Assembly: GCA_902702965.1 (NCBI GenBank)
Contig: CACRXP010000032.1
Location: forward strand, 1,298,856-1,362,855
Origin: Spirometra erinaceieuropaei
Taxonomy: Eukaryota; Platyhelminthes; Cestoda; Diphyllobothriidea; Diphyllobothriidae
Length of the DNA stretch: 64,000 nucleotides
Direction: 5' to 3'
The notes below the pieces were generated by a model. It ran no database searches. It was given only the letters and a program-made list of their open reading frames with translations, and was not told the DNA's origin. The translations under genes were made by a program, and so were the position numbers. Positions 1-10,539 of this stretch are shown here, piece after piece (the first letter of the stretch is position 1; every line of letters starts with the position of its first letter).

Positions 1-2983
1 TCCCTTTTGCCTCTTTTACGGAATATGCCTCGTAGACGGCGATTCCAGTTCTCGTGGCAGTAAGCCAACCCGGTCGGCTCAGAACAATTTTATCCAAGGT
101 TTAAGGGTAAATTTGTGTACGGATAGGGGGCATCTGTAAACTGTCCTTGTAGCAGCCCTATTGGCCGCCTTGTCTGCCAGCATCCGTAGCAATGTCCCTG
201 GTGAATACTTGTTTGAACACGTGATTGTTAACCAGCCCAGTCACGTGGCATCGTCGTCGCAGTTGTATCTGCCTTGGCGTGGACACTGAGGATTGGGGTC
301 CTTTCATGGACTTCCACATCGAGCAACCTGTATTTCTGAAGAGGCCTCGTTCATGTTAACTATCTAGGAACGTTGGTGGAACCAGAGATATATGCATCTC
401 GGCTTTCGCGTTAGAGCGAAGGTCTTGGCAACTCTAGTTAGAGCGTAGTAACCGGCCGAAGGTCTGCCAAGACCTTGAAGATCACACTTGGGACATTGTT
501 GTCAGGCTTAATATTTCTTAAAGCGGGACTGCTCAGTTAAAGGTATTTGTTAAGAGATACGAGGCAAGTTTCATCTGCACTGATTCCGAGGGTGCTGTAC
601 TCACGATATGGAGCAAGTAGGGTTTGGGAATGTCCAGATGGGGGTTAACTATGTAGGCATAGTAGACTGATTTATGCAAGTTGTGACAGTGACGAACATG
701 GTCAAACAGTCCGTCTGCGCGTGTTACACACGCCTTGTCTGCGTACGGTAGATCAGTGTTCTACAGAAACACGAAAAGGTGATTCGAATCATAAAGGTCA
801 TACTAAAAGGAACCAATCGCAGTCAGATTCCCCGTCCTGCCAGGAGGACACATTTCAGAATCTTGGCTAACATTTAATAAGACAATACACTTAGGCGGTT
901 TATCCTCCGGACGCATGTTTTCAGACATCAGGCGACTGTCAAGTGCCTGACCCCATCAAAGGACCAGACAAGTTACCTACAGAAGTTGACGTTGGCGTTA
1001 ATTTTAAAGGAAAAAACGAGAGGCATTGTCTGAGGGTCAAGTTCTAGCTTCCAACCACATGGTGTTTCAAATGTATTCAAGCGTGGGTGAACTACAAGGA
1101 GTTAATCTGGCTAGAGCGTCCTACTTAACAGAAAGATTATATGAACTTTTTTTAATGCAAGCTGGCAATATTAAGTGGCGCATTGGTTTTCGGCGCAAGC
1201 CATTATATCTGAAGTCATGTCGAAAGTCATGGGCATTTTGTGCTAAAGTTTGCTGATGATGCACAGGTTGAAATTAAACCATCCCGTATTGTATCTATTG
1301 GGCATTCCGTTGCATTATTCAACCACGGCAAACTTAAAATTATTCTCCTGAAATGATCCTGCTGTAGAAAACATTGCATGCGCTCACTTTTCACTAACAA
1401 GTGCGTGTTAATTGGCAATATATTATATTCAAATATCCCTGTACGTTTCAAGTCAGTCTAAAAAGTCATACAAATTGTCAAACGCAAAATCGAAAATGAA
1501 TGTCAGAGTTGTTTTTTTACTGAAGCAGTGCATGGTTGTTGTGACGTGATTTCGTGATTACTACTTCTGTCAAGTCAATTACTTATTTATTTTCTAAACC
1601 GAATACTGGTCATCTTTATTAGGAAATGCACAGTCTTATATTGACAGCACCTAACCCGGCGTTTTTTCACCCACACGCAAGACAGGCGCATGCTTTATTT
1701 GCGGTATCTAATAGAAGAGACAGCCTGAACACCGAAATTGGTGTTTGTAATTAATCCCATTTCCTACACTTCAACATTCTACAATGTGTGCTAAAAATGG
1801 ACGAAAAATTTAGTATTTTATCAAAAGCAACCTGTTTAGTTTGTAGACTTGATACTAGCCGCAGTGAGTTGGAAACAGGACCTTATGAAGTCCACGGTAG
1901 CAATAAGCGGAACAACCTGAAATTTGTAACGACCGCCGTGTTCATATCAAAAATGTTGCGGTAGTTTGCTGTGCATTTTCCGGTCATTTAATGCTCAAGG
2001 CTAACGGGACGTGGAGATTGATATGAGGTTTAGGCTGTGTATTAAAGTCGCCTGGTGCTGACAGAACTTTAGCATAGGCAAATCTTGCGCGGTCGTCCTG
2101 GATCAAAATCAAACACATCTGGCTGAAAGATGCTTTCTTGGAAAAATCATGCAAGTTTCATGCGTTTGCGGCTGAATACAAACATATTCTGATAGTCACG
2201 AACTGAACTTCGATAATTTCACAAACATTTCATATAATCACTATGTAGACACATAGTTGACCTAAAACTATCATACAAAGATCACTTTAACCGCCTTCGG
2301 TACGGTAGCTTAGAAAGCATTTAGATTTTTGAATAACTTCCGGTTAACGTCTATTGGATGCGATAAGTAACCACAGAAAGTAGACCAAAACCAAACTACA
2401 ATCAGCATTTTACCGGAGATTTAGCTATACTTCTAGTTTCAACTTTACCATTCAACAAGAAAAATAGGCTTTTTCGAAGAAAACACCTATCGCGCCTCTC
2501 CTCAACTGAATACAGCAGATAATCCGCCTGATAGCGGTCAACTCTTTGGTTAACTTAACTGGCCATCTGATAATTTACCTGTGAAGAGAAAAACCAAGGC
2601 TATGACTTCAAAGAAAATTATTCGCAAAAGCTGTGACAAGTCGTTGCTGGGTATGCAGGCAACCAACGGTCTTTCCAAGTATAGTAATCTCTCTGTTGTG
2701 GCTGTAGTTTGATGGTGAGGTTTTGTGCAGTTTGACAGACGGTAAACAAATAAGCGCATATTAGTCCGTATTTCTAAAAGGTCGATCGCAGATACGTGTG
2801 TGCTCTTTTTCTTTGATTATTCTCCGCGGTAGAGAGGCGGGTGTTTTACCCCAGCTACGTTCTCTTTTGTTTCATTAAGCGCACACGTGCAGACACAAAC
2901 TCTGAATAACAAATTCAGCCCGCTAATTAACACGAGATAGGTTCTTGGACAGGCAATAATTATAAGCCTATTCGACGTGACAG
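1..2983. other. Gene-free stretch, no recognised feature
   Basis: About 3 kb of AT-rich, apparently single-copy DNA. Both strands carry only short open frames with no recognisable protein motif, no RT or GIY-YIG signature, and no pairing with other parts of the window. It may be intergenic, or promoter and 5' flank of the signal-peptide exon that follows, but no TATA-like or initiator element stands out. Confidence 0.5.
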
Positions 2984-3071
2984 ATGAAGAAGTCACTTTG
3001 TTGCATCATGTGGAGAACTTTGCCTTTCTTGTTAATCTGCATAACCATTAGCGACGCTTGTTCCGCTTTTC
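2984..3071 (+). CDS. Candidate first exon encoding a signal peptide
   Basis: An ATG opens 29 codons plus one base, followed directly by a consensus donor (GTAAGT at 3072). The peptide begins MKKSLCCIMWRTLPFLLICI. It has a basic N-terminus, a hydrophobic core of about 12 residues (roughly residues 13-22) and small residues near a plausible cleavage point (...SDACSA), so it looks like a classical secretory signal peptide. The exon ends in phase 1. The next clear same-strand exon is exon a of the unknown family at about 6411. An acceptor at GGAG/GA there would restore the frame, so this may be exon 1 of that gene, across a 3.3 kb intron. That link is inference. The signal peptide and donor are seen directly. 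A chance hydrophobic ORF beside a chance GTAAGT is the alternative. Confidence 0.55.
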
Positions 3072-4120
3072 GTAAGTAATTTTTATAAAAATATCAGATC
3101 TGTTTTTCTCCTGACATTGATAACCAAACATATCATTAAGTTCGTCAGAGGATTAGCCGATATCAGACGACTTGGCTGAAACAAAATATTTTATTTTTTT
3201 TTATCGAATGTGCATTAAGTCATTTGACAGAACGAGGTAGATTGTCAGTTATCTTTTGATCAAGCACCCATACCATACCTCGTATGAAATAACTCGGTCG
3301 TACTTTAGAGCATTTAATAATGTCGTTCTGAATGAGGGCATCCACAAGTTATTTTGAAATTTGTTTGACTCTTCACGATCCATCTATAGAGGATTCGGTG
3401 CTTTATCATAACTCATTTATTAAAGCGCACAACAGGGCAGACTACATCTCCACACTCAGTTAATAATGGACTGCTAGAAACAAATATGCCCTTGCCGTTT
3501 ATCCCCAACATCTTTTCAATCATAATAATTTAATGCACACTAATAATATTAAAACTAATTTCTAACATAAATTCTCATGCAGAAAGAACAAGCCTCATTT
3601 AAACGTTGAGAATTCTTAATAATGTTTATGTCCATAGATAAGGCGCTTCATGAACAGTGTAAAAATGTTTTCCAATTTTAGTCTAAAACTTTTACACACC
3701 TAACAGTAGACCAGATATATTGAAGCCAAAATGATGTTGTTTTTAACCTTAGTAGGCTAATGTAGAAATTTGGCTGTAAACCTAGTTGCACTCAAGCATA
3801 GTTTCGGAAATTACGGAATTGATTCCTCGCTTTCCTTCTTCGATTGCATCCTAATGAAATACTTTTCTGTTACTGCGATAGGCGTCTTAAAATAATGTTA
3901 ATCTAAATGCATAAGTCAGTATAGGTCAGTATATTTTAAGGGTAATAGACAATGCCTTTGACAGATTTATTGAGAACGGAACATGCAATATCTATCTTTA
4001 AATAAACATGGTACTAAAATGTTGTCAGTGATATATACTCTTTACAGAATATTTTCATGGAAAATACAGGACAGAAAATCGAGAACATTCAGTTGTAGAT
4101 GATATCGGTAAAATGAAATG
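3072..4120. other. Gene-free stretch (possible large intron)
   Basis: AT-rich DNA with no coding signature or repeat relationship that I can see. If the signal-peptide exon belongs to the gene at 6.4 kb, this is part of its first intron. Polypurine and polypyrimidine runs occur but no tandem array. Confidence 0.4.
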
Positions 4121-4133
4121 ACAATCATCCGCA

Positions 4134-4602
4134 TTAGCGGTAGGTGTATGCAAGGCGTTGGTTTGACACAACAGAGCTGTTCTGTCCAGAGAATCGGTAT
4201 TTTCCAAGCAAAGATGCATCTAATCTTTGCTTGAATGTCTCCGTGTAGTCGGCCATTACCACGTCCTCGGGAAGCCCGTTCCAGGCACCGACGACTCGCT
4301 GTGTCCAGACGGCATCGGGATCCTCTAAGTTTTCGAGAGTTCCCACGCAGGTTTGTTGTTGTGGCCAGGGTGAAGAAATCGTCGAGGTTAAGGGCACAGA
4401 CCTGGTTCCTCAATATCCGATACGTCTGTATGAGATCTCCTAGAATCTGCCTGTACTCAAGAGGAAATAGTTGAAGTTTACTAAGACTGCAGTTGTAAGG
4501 TAAAGTTCCGAGGCCTTTCACAAATTTTGTCGCTCTCCTCTGATCAGGGATAACGTTTAGTCGGCCGATAACTGGTTGAAGCTTAAGAGTAGATATCCGC
4601 AC
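4134..4602 (-). pseudogene. Non-LTR retrotransposon ORF2 C-terminal fragment
   Basis: On the minus strand two overlapping frames give the tail of a non-LTR reverse transcriptase. The first has RRATKFVKGLGTLPY, then LQLFPLEYRQILGDLIQTYR and a TTTNLRGNSRKLR block. A frameshift leads to VVGAWNGLPEDVV and the terminal FKQRLDASL. This arrangement (RRATK-x-LFPL-YR-NLRG-WN-LP) also occurs in elements B and C of this window, so it belongs to the same CR1-like group. No RT palm motifs are present, so this is a 5'-truncated 3' end of about 470 bp, broken by a frameshift near 4390. It is non-functional. Nothing links it to a host gene. Confidence 0.8.
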
Positions 4603-4619
4603 ATGCGAACAAAGTAATG

Positions 4620-6400
4620 CGTTCGCGATGGTAGCTACCGGAGTAAAAGATCAATTTAGAAACACAAATAAGTCCGGCGTTGATGAGTATCCTAACATCG
4701 GATTTGATTTCGGTCAACCGTCAAACTGAATTTACGTTCGCGTGTAGGGCCTGCACAATCATTTTCGAGAAGAACGATGGCGATTTCTGGTTAGTTAACT
4801 TGTCATATGACGGTCATTTTTGTTACCAGTGATTCTATCGCTGAAGACGGATTCTTGTGCCAGCTCGAGGTCGAAAGCTCAAAGAAATGAGCACATATCC
4901 GTCATTCTGGGGTACTTTCCGTCCATACTTAAATGAAGCGTGTGACAATGCTCAATGCTCAATATATAGGCCGTTATGTGTCCCTTTTGACACCTCTAAA
5001 CCATTTGATACCGAACGCTACCCGTAATTATAGGTGTAATCATTTTAAAAGCTAGCTAAGCACTTACAACATTACTGTATGCAATGAGGTGTTTCCTTGC
5101 ACCGTTCAAATTATGGTTCTTAGGCCCGTAATGCACCAACAAGATCAATGACCCTCCAGTGCCATATTCAATGCTGAGACATTGACTGATCAGGAAAATC
5201 GGTCATGTGGGGAAGGCGCGGGCGATCAACTCTCCCGGTGACAGCGGGCCAGATTGTTAAGTAATCCTCACGTCAACATCCAACACGGAGGATGGAATTG
5301 CGGCAGTTAGCGACTTGGACGCGGACTGTCGGGCCATAATCGCCTTAATAAGGACCCTCAGCGGTGATCACGACAGCTGTTAATTATAGTACGCATGTGG
5401 TCCAACGGCAGCTACGTGCTATAAATGCTGCAGTTTTAGTGCCTCTATTTACAACATTACTGTATACCACGAGATGTTCCCCGGTCACGAAAAAACACTG
5501 TCCTAAACAAGAGTCTTTCCGCGTTAAATGATCCGAGAAACTGTCCTAATCCCATTTTCATTAATATGCATCCAGAAACTAAACGTCCGTCTCCTTTCAT
5601 ATTACCACCAGATTTGATTTCCCGGCATATTGCCTGGCATGCCCCAGCAGTGTCGCGAAACTTGACAAGGAAGGCCGTTGGCGTGAATCTGCGTCGCCCT
5701 TCCTTTATCTTCGAAATCCCCACTTAAGGTGCAATTGTGCGCGGTTGAGCAAACACTTTTTAGATATGTTTTCTTCCTGCAAAGATAATGCTCACAAAGG
5801 TTATGCAAAATGTAGTCGATATTCGCAAACAGCCTCGGAATCCAACGTACAAATGTCTTTTACACGTAATTTAACCGATACGTGTCTGATGCATTTGGGA
5901 TATTGTTGGACAGGCAGACTCAAGTAGTCTCGAGAACATGTTTTTTACGGAAAGCGATTTAATAAATTTGCCTGCCATTTATAGTCTTGCAAAATGGAAT
6001 AAAACAATACCGCCGTTTTATCTGAGAAAACAAACGTCTGATGAATCTCAAGGGCCAAATGTCCAGCGCATATGTACTTTTCCTGCAAGCGAATTGCCTT
6101 CTGCTTGATCCATTTAGTCAATACTTGGAAGTAACCCTGGTTTAGCCTGTTAAATATTATCGGTTTTAACAGGTCAGCTTCAGCTTATCCCTAGTCAGAT
6201 GATTGTGGTCGAAACAAATTACGCTATTTCAAGCTGACAGAAACTTCACTCAAACCAGTCCTGTTTAAATGCACTGTACATATACTGAAATTTTATAACT
6301 CGATGATAGACTTTGCGATGCCATATGTCGTTATATAGGGTCTCAGTAAACGTCTTAAGTGATGATACGTAACGATTTTATAGAAAGCATCACATGCCAT
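4620..6400. other. Mostly non-coding; short internal duplication
   Basis: No recognised gene. One internal duplication is visible: a block of about 40 bp beginning ACAACATTACTGTAT occurs at 5064-5105 and again, diverged, at 5448-5490. On the minus strand, 5457-5710 and 5787-5935 hold open frames that weakly recall the unknown two-exon family (a GTGAGC donor, and an EAVC motif also found in the member at 49 kb). The match is too poor to call a gene. Confidence 0.4.
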
Positions 6401-6410
6401 CAAAGTGGAG

Positions 6411-6987
6411 GAACGCTCCGTATCTGGGAGATCGCGGAACAATTAATAAGGCGCATCCCAACGATTTCTGTCCAGGAAATAAACGCCAGATCCGGACGAA
6501 TTTCCTACAGTGTGACTCCACAAGAACCTTTTCTCATCCACAATTGCCTAAACAGCCAACGTTTGACTTTGCTTGGATTTATGGAATATCAGTGTGACGC
6601 CAACTTTGAAACCGTCTTACTAACCTTCAATCGGGTATCTTTTTCATCAGAATATAATTTACACGTAATAGGATACATGATCACATCTCCGTGTGTAATA
6701 CTTAGGCCCAGATACCTCTCCAATTTTAGTATCCGAAAAGGACAATGCCAGTAAATGGAACAGAATTTCGAATAACACTCCGGGCGTTTCTTTGGAATGC
6801 CGAAGGTGTCAGTCAACAGAGAATAGCCATTTCCAATATTGAAATGCCGCGCTTCTCGAACGCTATCGCAAGTTTGCTGCGAAATGAGCGACGGAACAGT
6901 GAATCAGTACAATCTCTTAAAAGTGCATGGAATCCGCAACAGTTGTTGGTTTTAATTAAGAATATGAAGGTTCACTGCAATATTTAA
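6411..6987 (+). CDS. Unknown secreted-type protein family, member 1 (two 3' exons)
   Basis: I do not recognise the protein. Exon a (about 6411-6634) encodes a block starting IWEIAEQLIRRI and ends in CGG before GTATCT. The intron is 6635-6729 (95 bp). Exon b runs 6730-6987, after acceptor CCAATTTTAG, and ends in a stop. The split is phase 0. Three other loci in this window (25.2, 48.9 and 57.6 kb) show the same two exons. In all four, exon b begins 22 residues before the end of a W-containing motif (here TLRAFLW), followed by an I-S-x-[IL] block (here AISNIEMPRF), and the C-terminus is close to C-[NE]-I (here HCNI then stop). Exon a aligns with the others without large gaps over about 71 residues. 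The start is unknown; the signal-peptide exon at 2984 is a candidate. Both exons are open, so the gene could be functional. No domain is named because none was recognised. Confidence 0.6.
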
Positions 6988-7890
6988 TGGGTTTCAACGA
7001 TAAAGGACAATTTGAATTCCAGCGTTACTTGTCCTTTGAATTCATTGAATAATTAAACAGACTGGCGGTCATCATTACGAATCTCAGAAACACATCACGC
7101 ATTGCACACAAAGGGGATTAAAAGCAGTAAAGAGACCATTTATAAAGCTTGACTACCCTATGCACATTAATATGAAGGCTCATGAACGCAGTTCACCGTT
7201 CAATCACTTTTCAAACACTAAGTCTTGTGACCAACGTGATGTGAAAAACGTTCATTAATGCGACGCATTTGTTCCAATTTTTTGGATATTACTTTGCTTG
7301 CCGTGATTTAGACCTCGTTTAATACCTTTCTAACTAAAACCTATCCAGATAGATTTTGGTGTTGTAAAAAGATCTTCAAAAACGCACTAAATAGCTGAAC
7401 ATGCTTTGATACTCGGAAATGTACAGATATCCACACACCATCTCAGCTATGGAAGGTGAAAGTATGTGCCACATTTTTGACATTAAAATGTTAACAGAAT
7501 TAAAGCACACAACAAATATGAACATCTGCATAAGAAAACCCTTTGCTTCTGTTAAGGAATTTTGCTCACACCCCCAGGGACACGCAAAACATGCGCAAAC
7601 GTACACATCCTGCGGATACCTGTGGGGAAAAACAGAAATCAGTTTATTCCTGGGCGTATCAGGACAACGTGCCTTTGCGCGCAGTAAAAAACGCAGGATC
7701 GAGTAGCTACCTTAAACCTCTTGTCATTACTGTACGTAGTAATTATCTTAATTGATACACCAGCAAATACGTAAACATCAACGCGTAAAATTAGTGATAT
7801 ATTTTATAGAAGACAAAGTGGCGAGCGAACGTTGCTTTCGATAACGTTTCTTCGGGCCGGTACAGTTATATGGGAACGGCGTACAGTGAA
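6988..7890. other. Gene-free stretch downstream of family member 1
   Basis: AT-rich DNA. It contains only short open frames with no motif and probably holds the 3' UTR of the preceding gene at its left end. No tandem repeat or mobile-element signature is evident until the PLE tail begins at roughly 7.9 kb. Confidence 0.4.
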
Positions 7891-7899
7891 TGAAAAAAC

Positions 7900-8972
7900 C
7901 GATAAAAGTTAGTTCAAACATACAGGCTAGGCAAGAGTGGGAGGGTGCAGAAAGTTGTATGTGGTTAGTCAAGCTTTGACCACGCTAAACGCGGAGCCTG
8001 AACGAGGTTCTTCTGGGCACATAGGGTCGGTTTTCGTAACCTGATGGCGGCCGCTTCTGCTGCTGCTAACAGGCGCTGGCTCAGTATCTTAGGGTAGCTC
8101 GAGGGAACCTTATACATCAGACGAAATGTTTCAGCGGGTCCACACGATGCCCTGAATCCACTGCATGCACAAGGATGGCGTTGTCTCTTTTCCTAGTTTC
8201 ATCTTTTTCCTGCCATGCTGGAAGGTGCTCTCGTATTCTGCTGGAAAGGCGCCGAATCGTACGACCAACCTAACCTGCTCCTCGGGAGCGAGCTTATGCG
8301 TAGATGCAAATTGAGATGGTCTGAAGTGGCAGCCTATCATTGCCTTCTACGCGTAAAATAGGGTTAATAGAGAATGATATTCGAACTCTTGCCGCTGGAA
8401 AGGTTCCCGAGACAGTTTGGTCAAGGCACCTTCCTAGGAGTTCGCTTGCAGTGTCACCTTGGTAAGGGACTTTGAGGAACAACTCTTTCTTTTCGGCGGT
8501 CAGTGTGGTGAGTTTTACGGGTCGTTCGGCGAGGTCCTTTGCAATGAACCTGTCAAGATACCCGTTTTCGCGAAACAAGTCCTGGGTTTTTCTAAGTTTC
8601 TACTCGATACTATCTGTTGAACAAGTTTTTCCAGCTCTTTGTGCCCAACACCTGACTAGATTTCGTTTGTGTTGGAGAGGTACGAAGCTAGCGAAGTTCG
8701 TGTATTGTCCAGACCAGGTTTTCGTCCGATAGACGCTACTTCGGATGCTACCGTTTGATCTCCTGTTTAGAAAGACATCTAAGAAAGGAAGCCATCCGGC
8801 CGATTCCATCTCCAACGCGAGTTTGATCGAGGGTTGTGCTCTATTCACAGCATTTATGAGGGCAGCAACGTCGGTTTCTCTGGTGGCAATCGCAAAGATA
8901 TCATCAACGTGGCGACCGTAATGTTTGGGCTTTTCGATGTGATTGCGTAGTTGTAATTTTTCGAGATTGCAC
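7900..8972 (-). pseudogene. Penelope-like element, RT palm to GIY-YIG (lineage P1), 3' part
   Basis: Minus-strand remnant of a PLE polyprotein. In order (high to low coordinate): RT catalytic block HVDDIFAIATRETDV (YVDD box changed to HVDD at 8900-8911), the WLPFLDVFLNRR block, SVYRTKTWSGQYTNFASF, a thumb region ENGYLDRFIAKDLAERP, and in another frame the GIY-YIG endonuclease piece RRLSSRIREHLPAW near 8200-8260. The Tyr codon of the YVGR motif has become a stop. Several frameshifts and stops make it inactive. It is cut at 8972/8973 by CR1-like element A. The upstream RT block resumes beyond that insertion at 14104. Three more P1 pieces lie at 41.6, 59.6 and 60.7 kb. Confidence 0.85.
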
Positions 8973-8985
8973 ATCAAGAATAAAA

Positions 8986-10167
8986 GTCACAGGGCGGCGA
9001 AAGCTCTCGGCATCTGTACGTAAGCATGGCTTAACTAAATCCAAGCCAGAAGGCTTAACTAAATCTAATTCAGAAGACTTACCTAAATCTTAGTCAGAAG
9101 ATATTACTAGTCAGTCGTCACCCGTTGAAACTGGTAGGCAGCTTTATCTGTCTGTACTTGACAACTGCAATGATGTTATACTACAGTTTGGCAATCTGCT
9201 CTCAATTCTTGGAAAATTATTCGACGGGGGCATCTCCCATATTCCCTCTAAAGAATGTAGGCGTCTTGACTCACTCGTTCAACTGATCGCCAGTAGATCT
9301 AGTGAAAGCCAAAGGCGCGCTTACAACTTTTTGCTGAAAAATGTTCCTTGATCTGCTCGGCCAAATGATGTTGCGACCCATTTCCCGTATTTGTGTGGTT
9401 TCAATTACAAAATAGCCGATGCAAAACGCTCGTCCTCCCGTAGCAAAAATTCACCCATCTTAATCAAATCATTTTCAACAATCGAGGTTGACACAATCTT
9501 TGCCCATCGAGAGCGTGTCACTGCGTACCTAGAAAATGCAAAATTTTTCCTTTGTCATGATCTTACTCCTATGGAGCGTAGAATAGGGTCCCTCTTCTCA
9601 CTTAAACCCTCTGCTTCTCAGTCTTATGCTCACCAAATCATACATTATACAACTGGCCCTGAGGATTCAGCTGGTTCTACTCCTGCGACATCTGACTCCC
9701 TCCATCCTCTTACTACTACACCTCCATCTCGCTCAAGCCACTTGACGCATTTGTCTGACCCTAAACTAGCTGCAGCAGCAGCCCCATTTGTCGTTTCTTA
9801 TCCTCCGGAGAGCCCCGCTGGGACGCATGAAAATCCGTCTACATCAGCTAGACCAATAATTTCCCATGTTCAACAGGGTTCTGCAAGCTCTACAGTTAAA
9901 TCACCTGTGGCTTGGAGTCAGAGCGGTGAGACTCCAAAACCGAATCAGACTCCTATCCAAAAGAAAGGTAGTACAGTTCCATTTAGTGGTACGCCGCCTT
10001 CTCTTAGATCTACCAAGTCTTTACAGCCCAGCACGTCGACAAAAGCCGCAGCTCCAATTATATCCCCAAATAATTCACTGTCCTGCGTACCGGTTACTAA
10101 CCAAAGCCCCACTATATATCCAGCAAATAATTCATACGTGGATTGCCCCAAGTCATTTGTTCCCTAA
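8986..10167 (+). pseudogene. Element A ORF1 (gag-like, low-complexity tail)
   Basis: The first 400 bp align with the intact ORF1 start at 20252-20634 (minus) but carry several stops here. From 9391 the frame is open for 258 codons, very rich in Pro, Ser and Thr, and ends at 10167. It begins as an ORF1 core (FSTIEVDTIFAHRERVTAYL) and continues as a disordered tail. I see no zinc knuckle or RNA-recognition motif. Its position directly upstream of an endonuclease/RT ORF and its repetition at 20 kb identify it as element ORF1, not a host gene. Confidence 0.7.
9031..9102 (+). repeat. 24-bp minisatellite, three units, within ORF1
   Basis: Three tandem 24-bp units (9031-9054, 9055-9078, 9079-9102), each starting CTTA(A/C)CTAAATC. 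They encode an eight-residue Leu-x-Lys-Ser repeat. The third unit contains a stop. The ORF1 copy at 20.5 kb has only two units (LTKRKSEA, LPKSKSDD), so unit number differs between element copies. Confidence 0.75.
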
Positions 10168-10539
10168 CCTACTTCAGGCTTCCCACCACTTAAGACCAAT
10201 TGCTCTCAGGTAAGTCAACCTAGCTCCTTTGACTTCCAATCTAGACCTGGTCTCCTACCCTTTTGTTCTTATAGCTGCATACCCTTCCCAACCAGCCCCT
10301 ACCTCCCTTCTAGGCCCTCTCCCCGTCCCCCTCCTCCACAATTTAACTACCAACAAGCCTATCCCTGTTCTAACTCCCCTAGTATTTAAATGCTGGAAAA
10401 CTATATCCCCACATCGTTAAGGTCTCATGCCCAGCCTTCTCTTGCTGACTCCCCGTACGTCACTAGCTCTAGAATAACTGGTACTTATATTCCAAGCGTC
10501 ATTAATTCACAGCTTACGTATCCGACTCAAATTTTTTTG

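Noticed and set aside
5457..5935. Possible fifth locus of the unknown family on the minus strand (IKEGRRRFTPTAFLVKF and an EAVC motif before a GTGAGC donor)
   Set aside because: The alignment needs several shifts, an in-frame stop precedes the donor, and the W-N and C-[NE]-I landmarks are absent.
9391..10167. 258-codon Pro/Ser/Thr-rich ORF as a host mucin-like gene
   Set aside because: It continues the ORF1 of element A, is followed by endonuclease/RT, and its upstream part recurs in the 20 kb copy.
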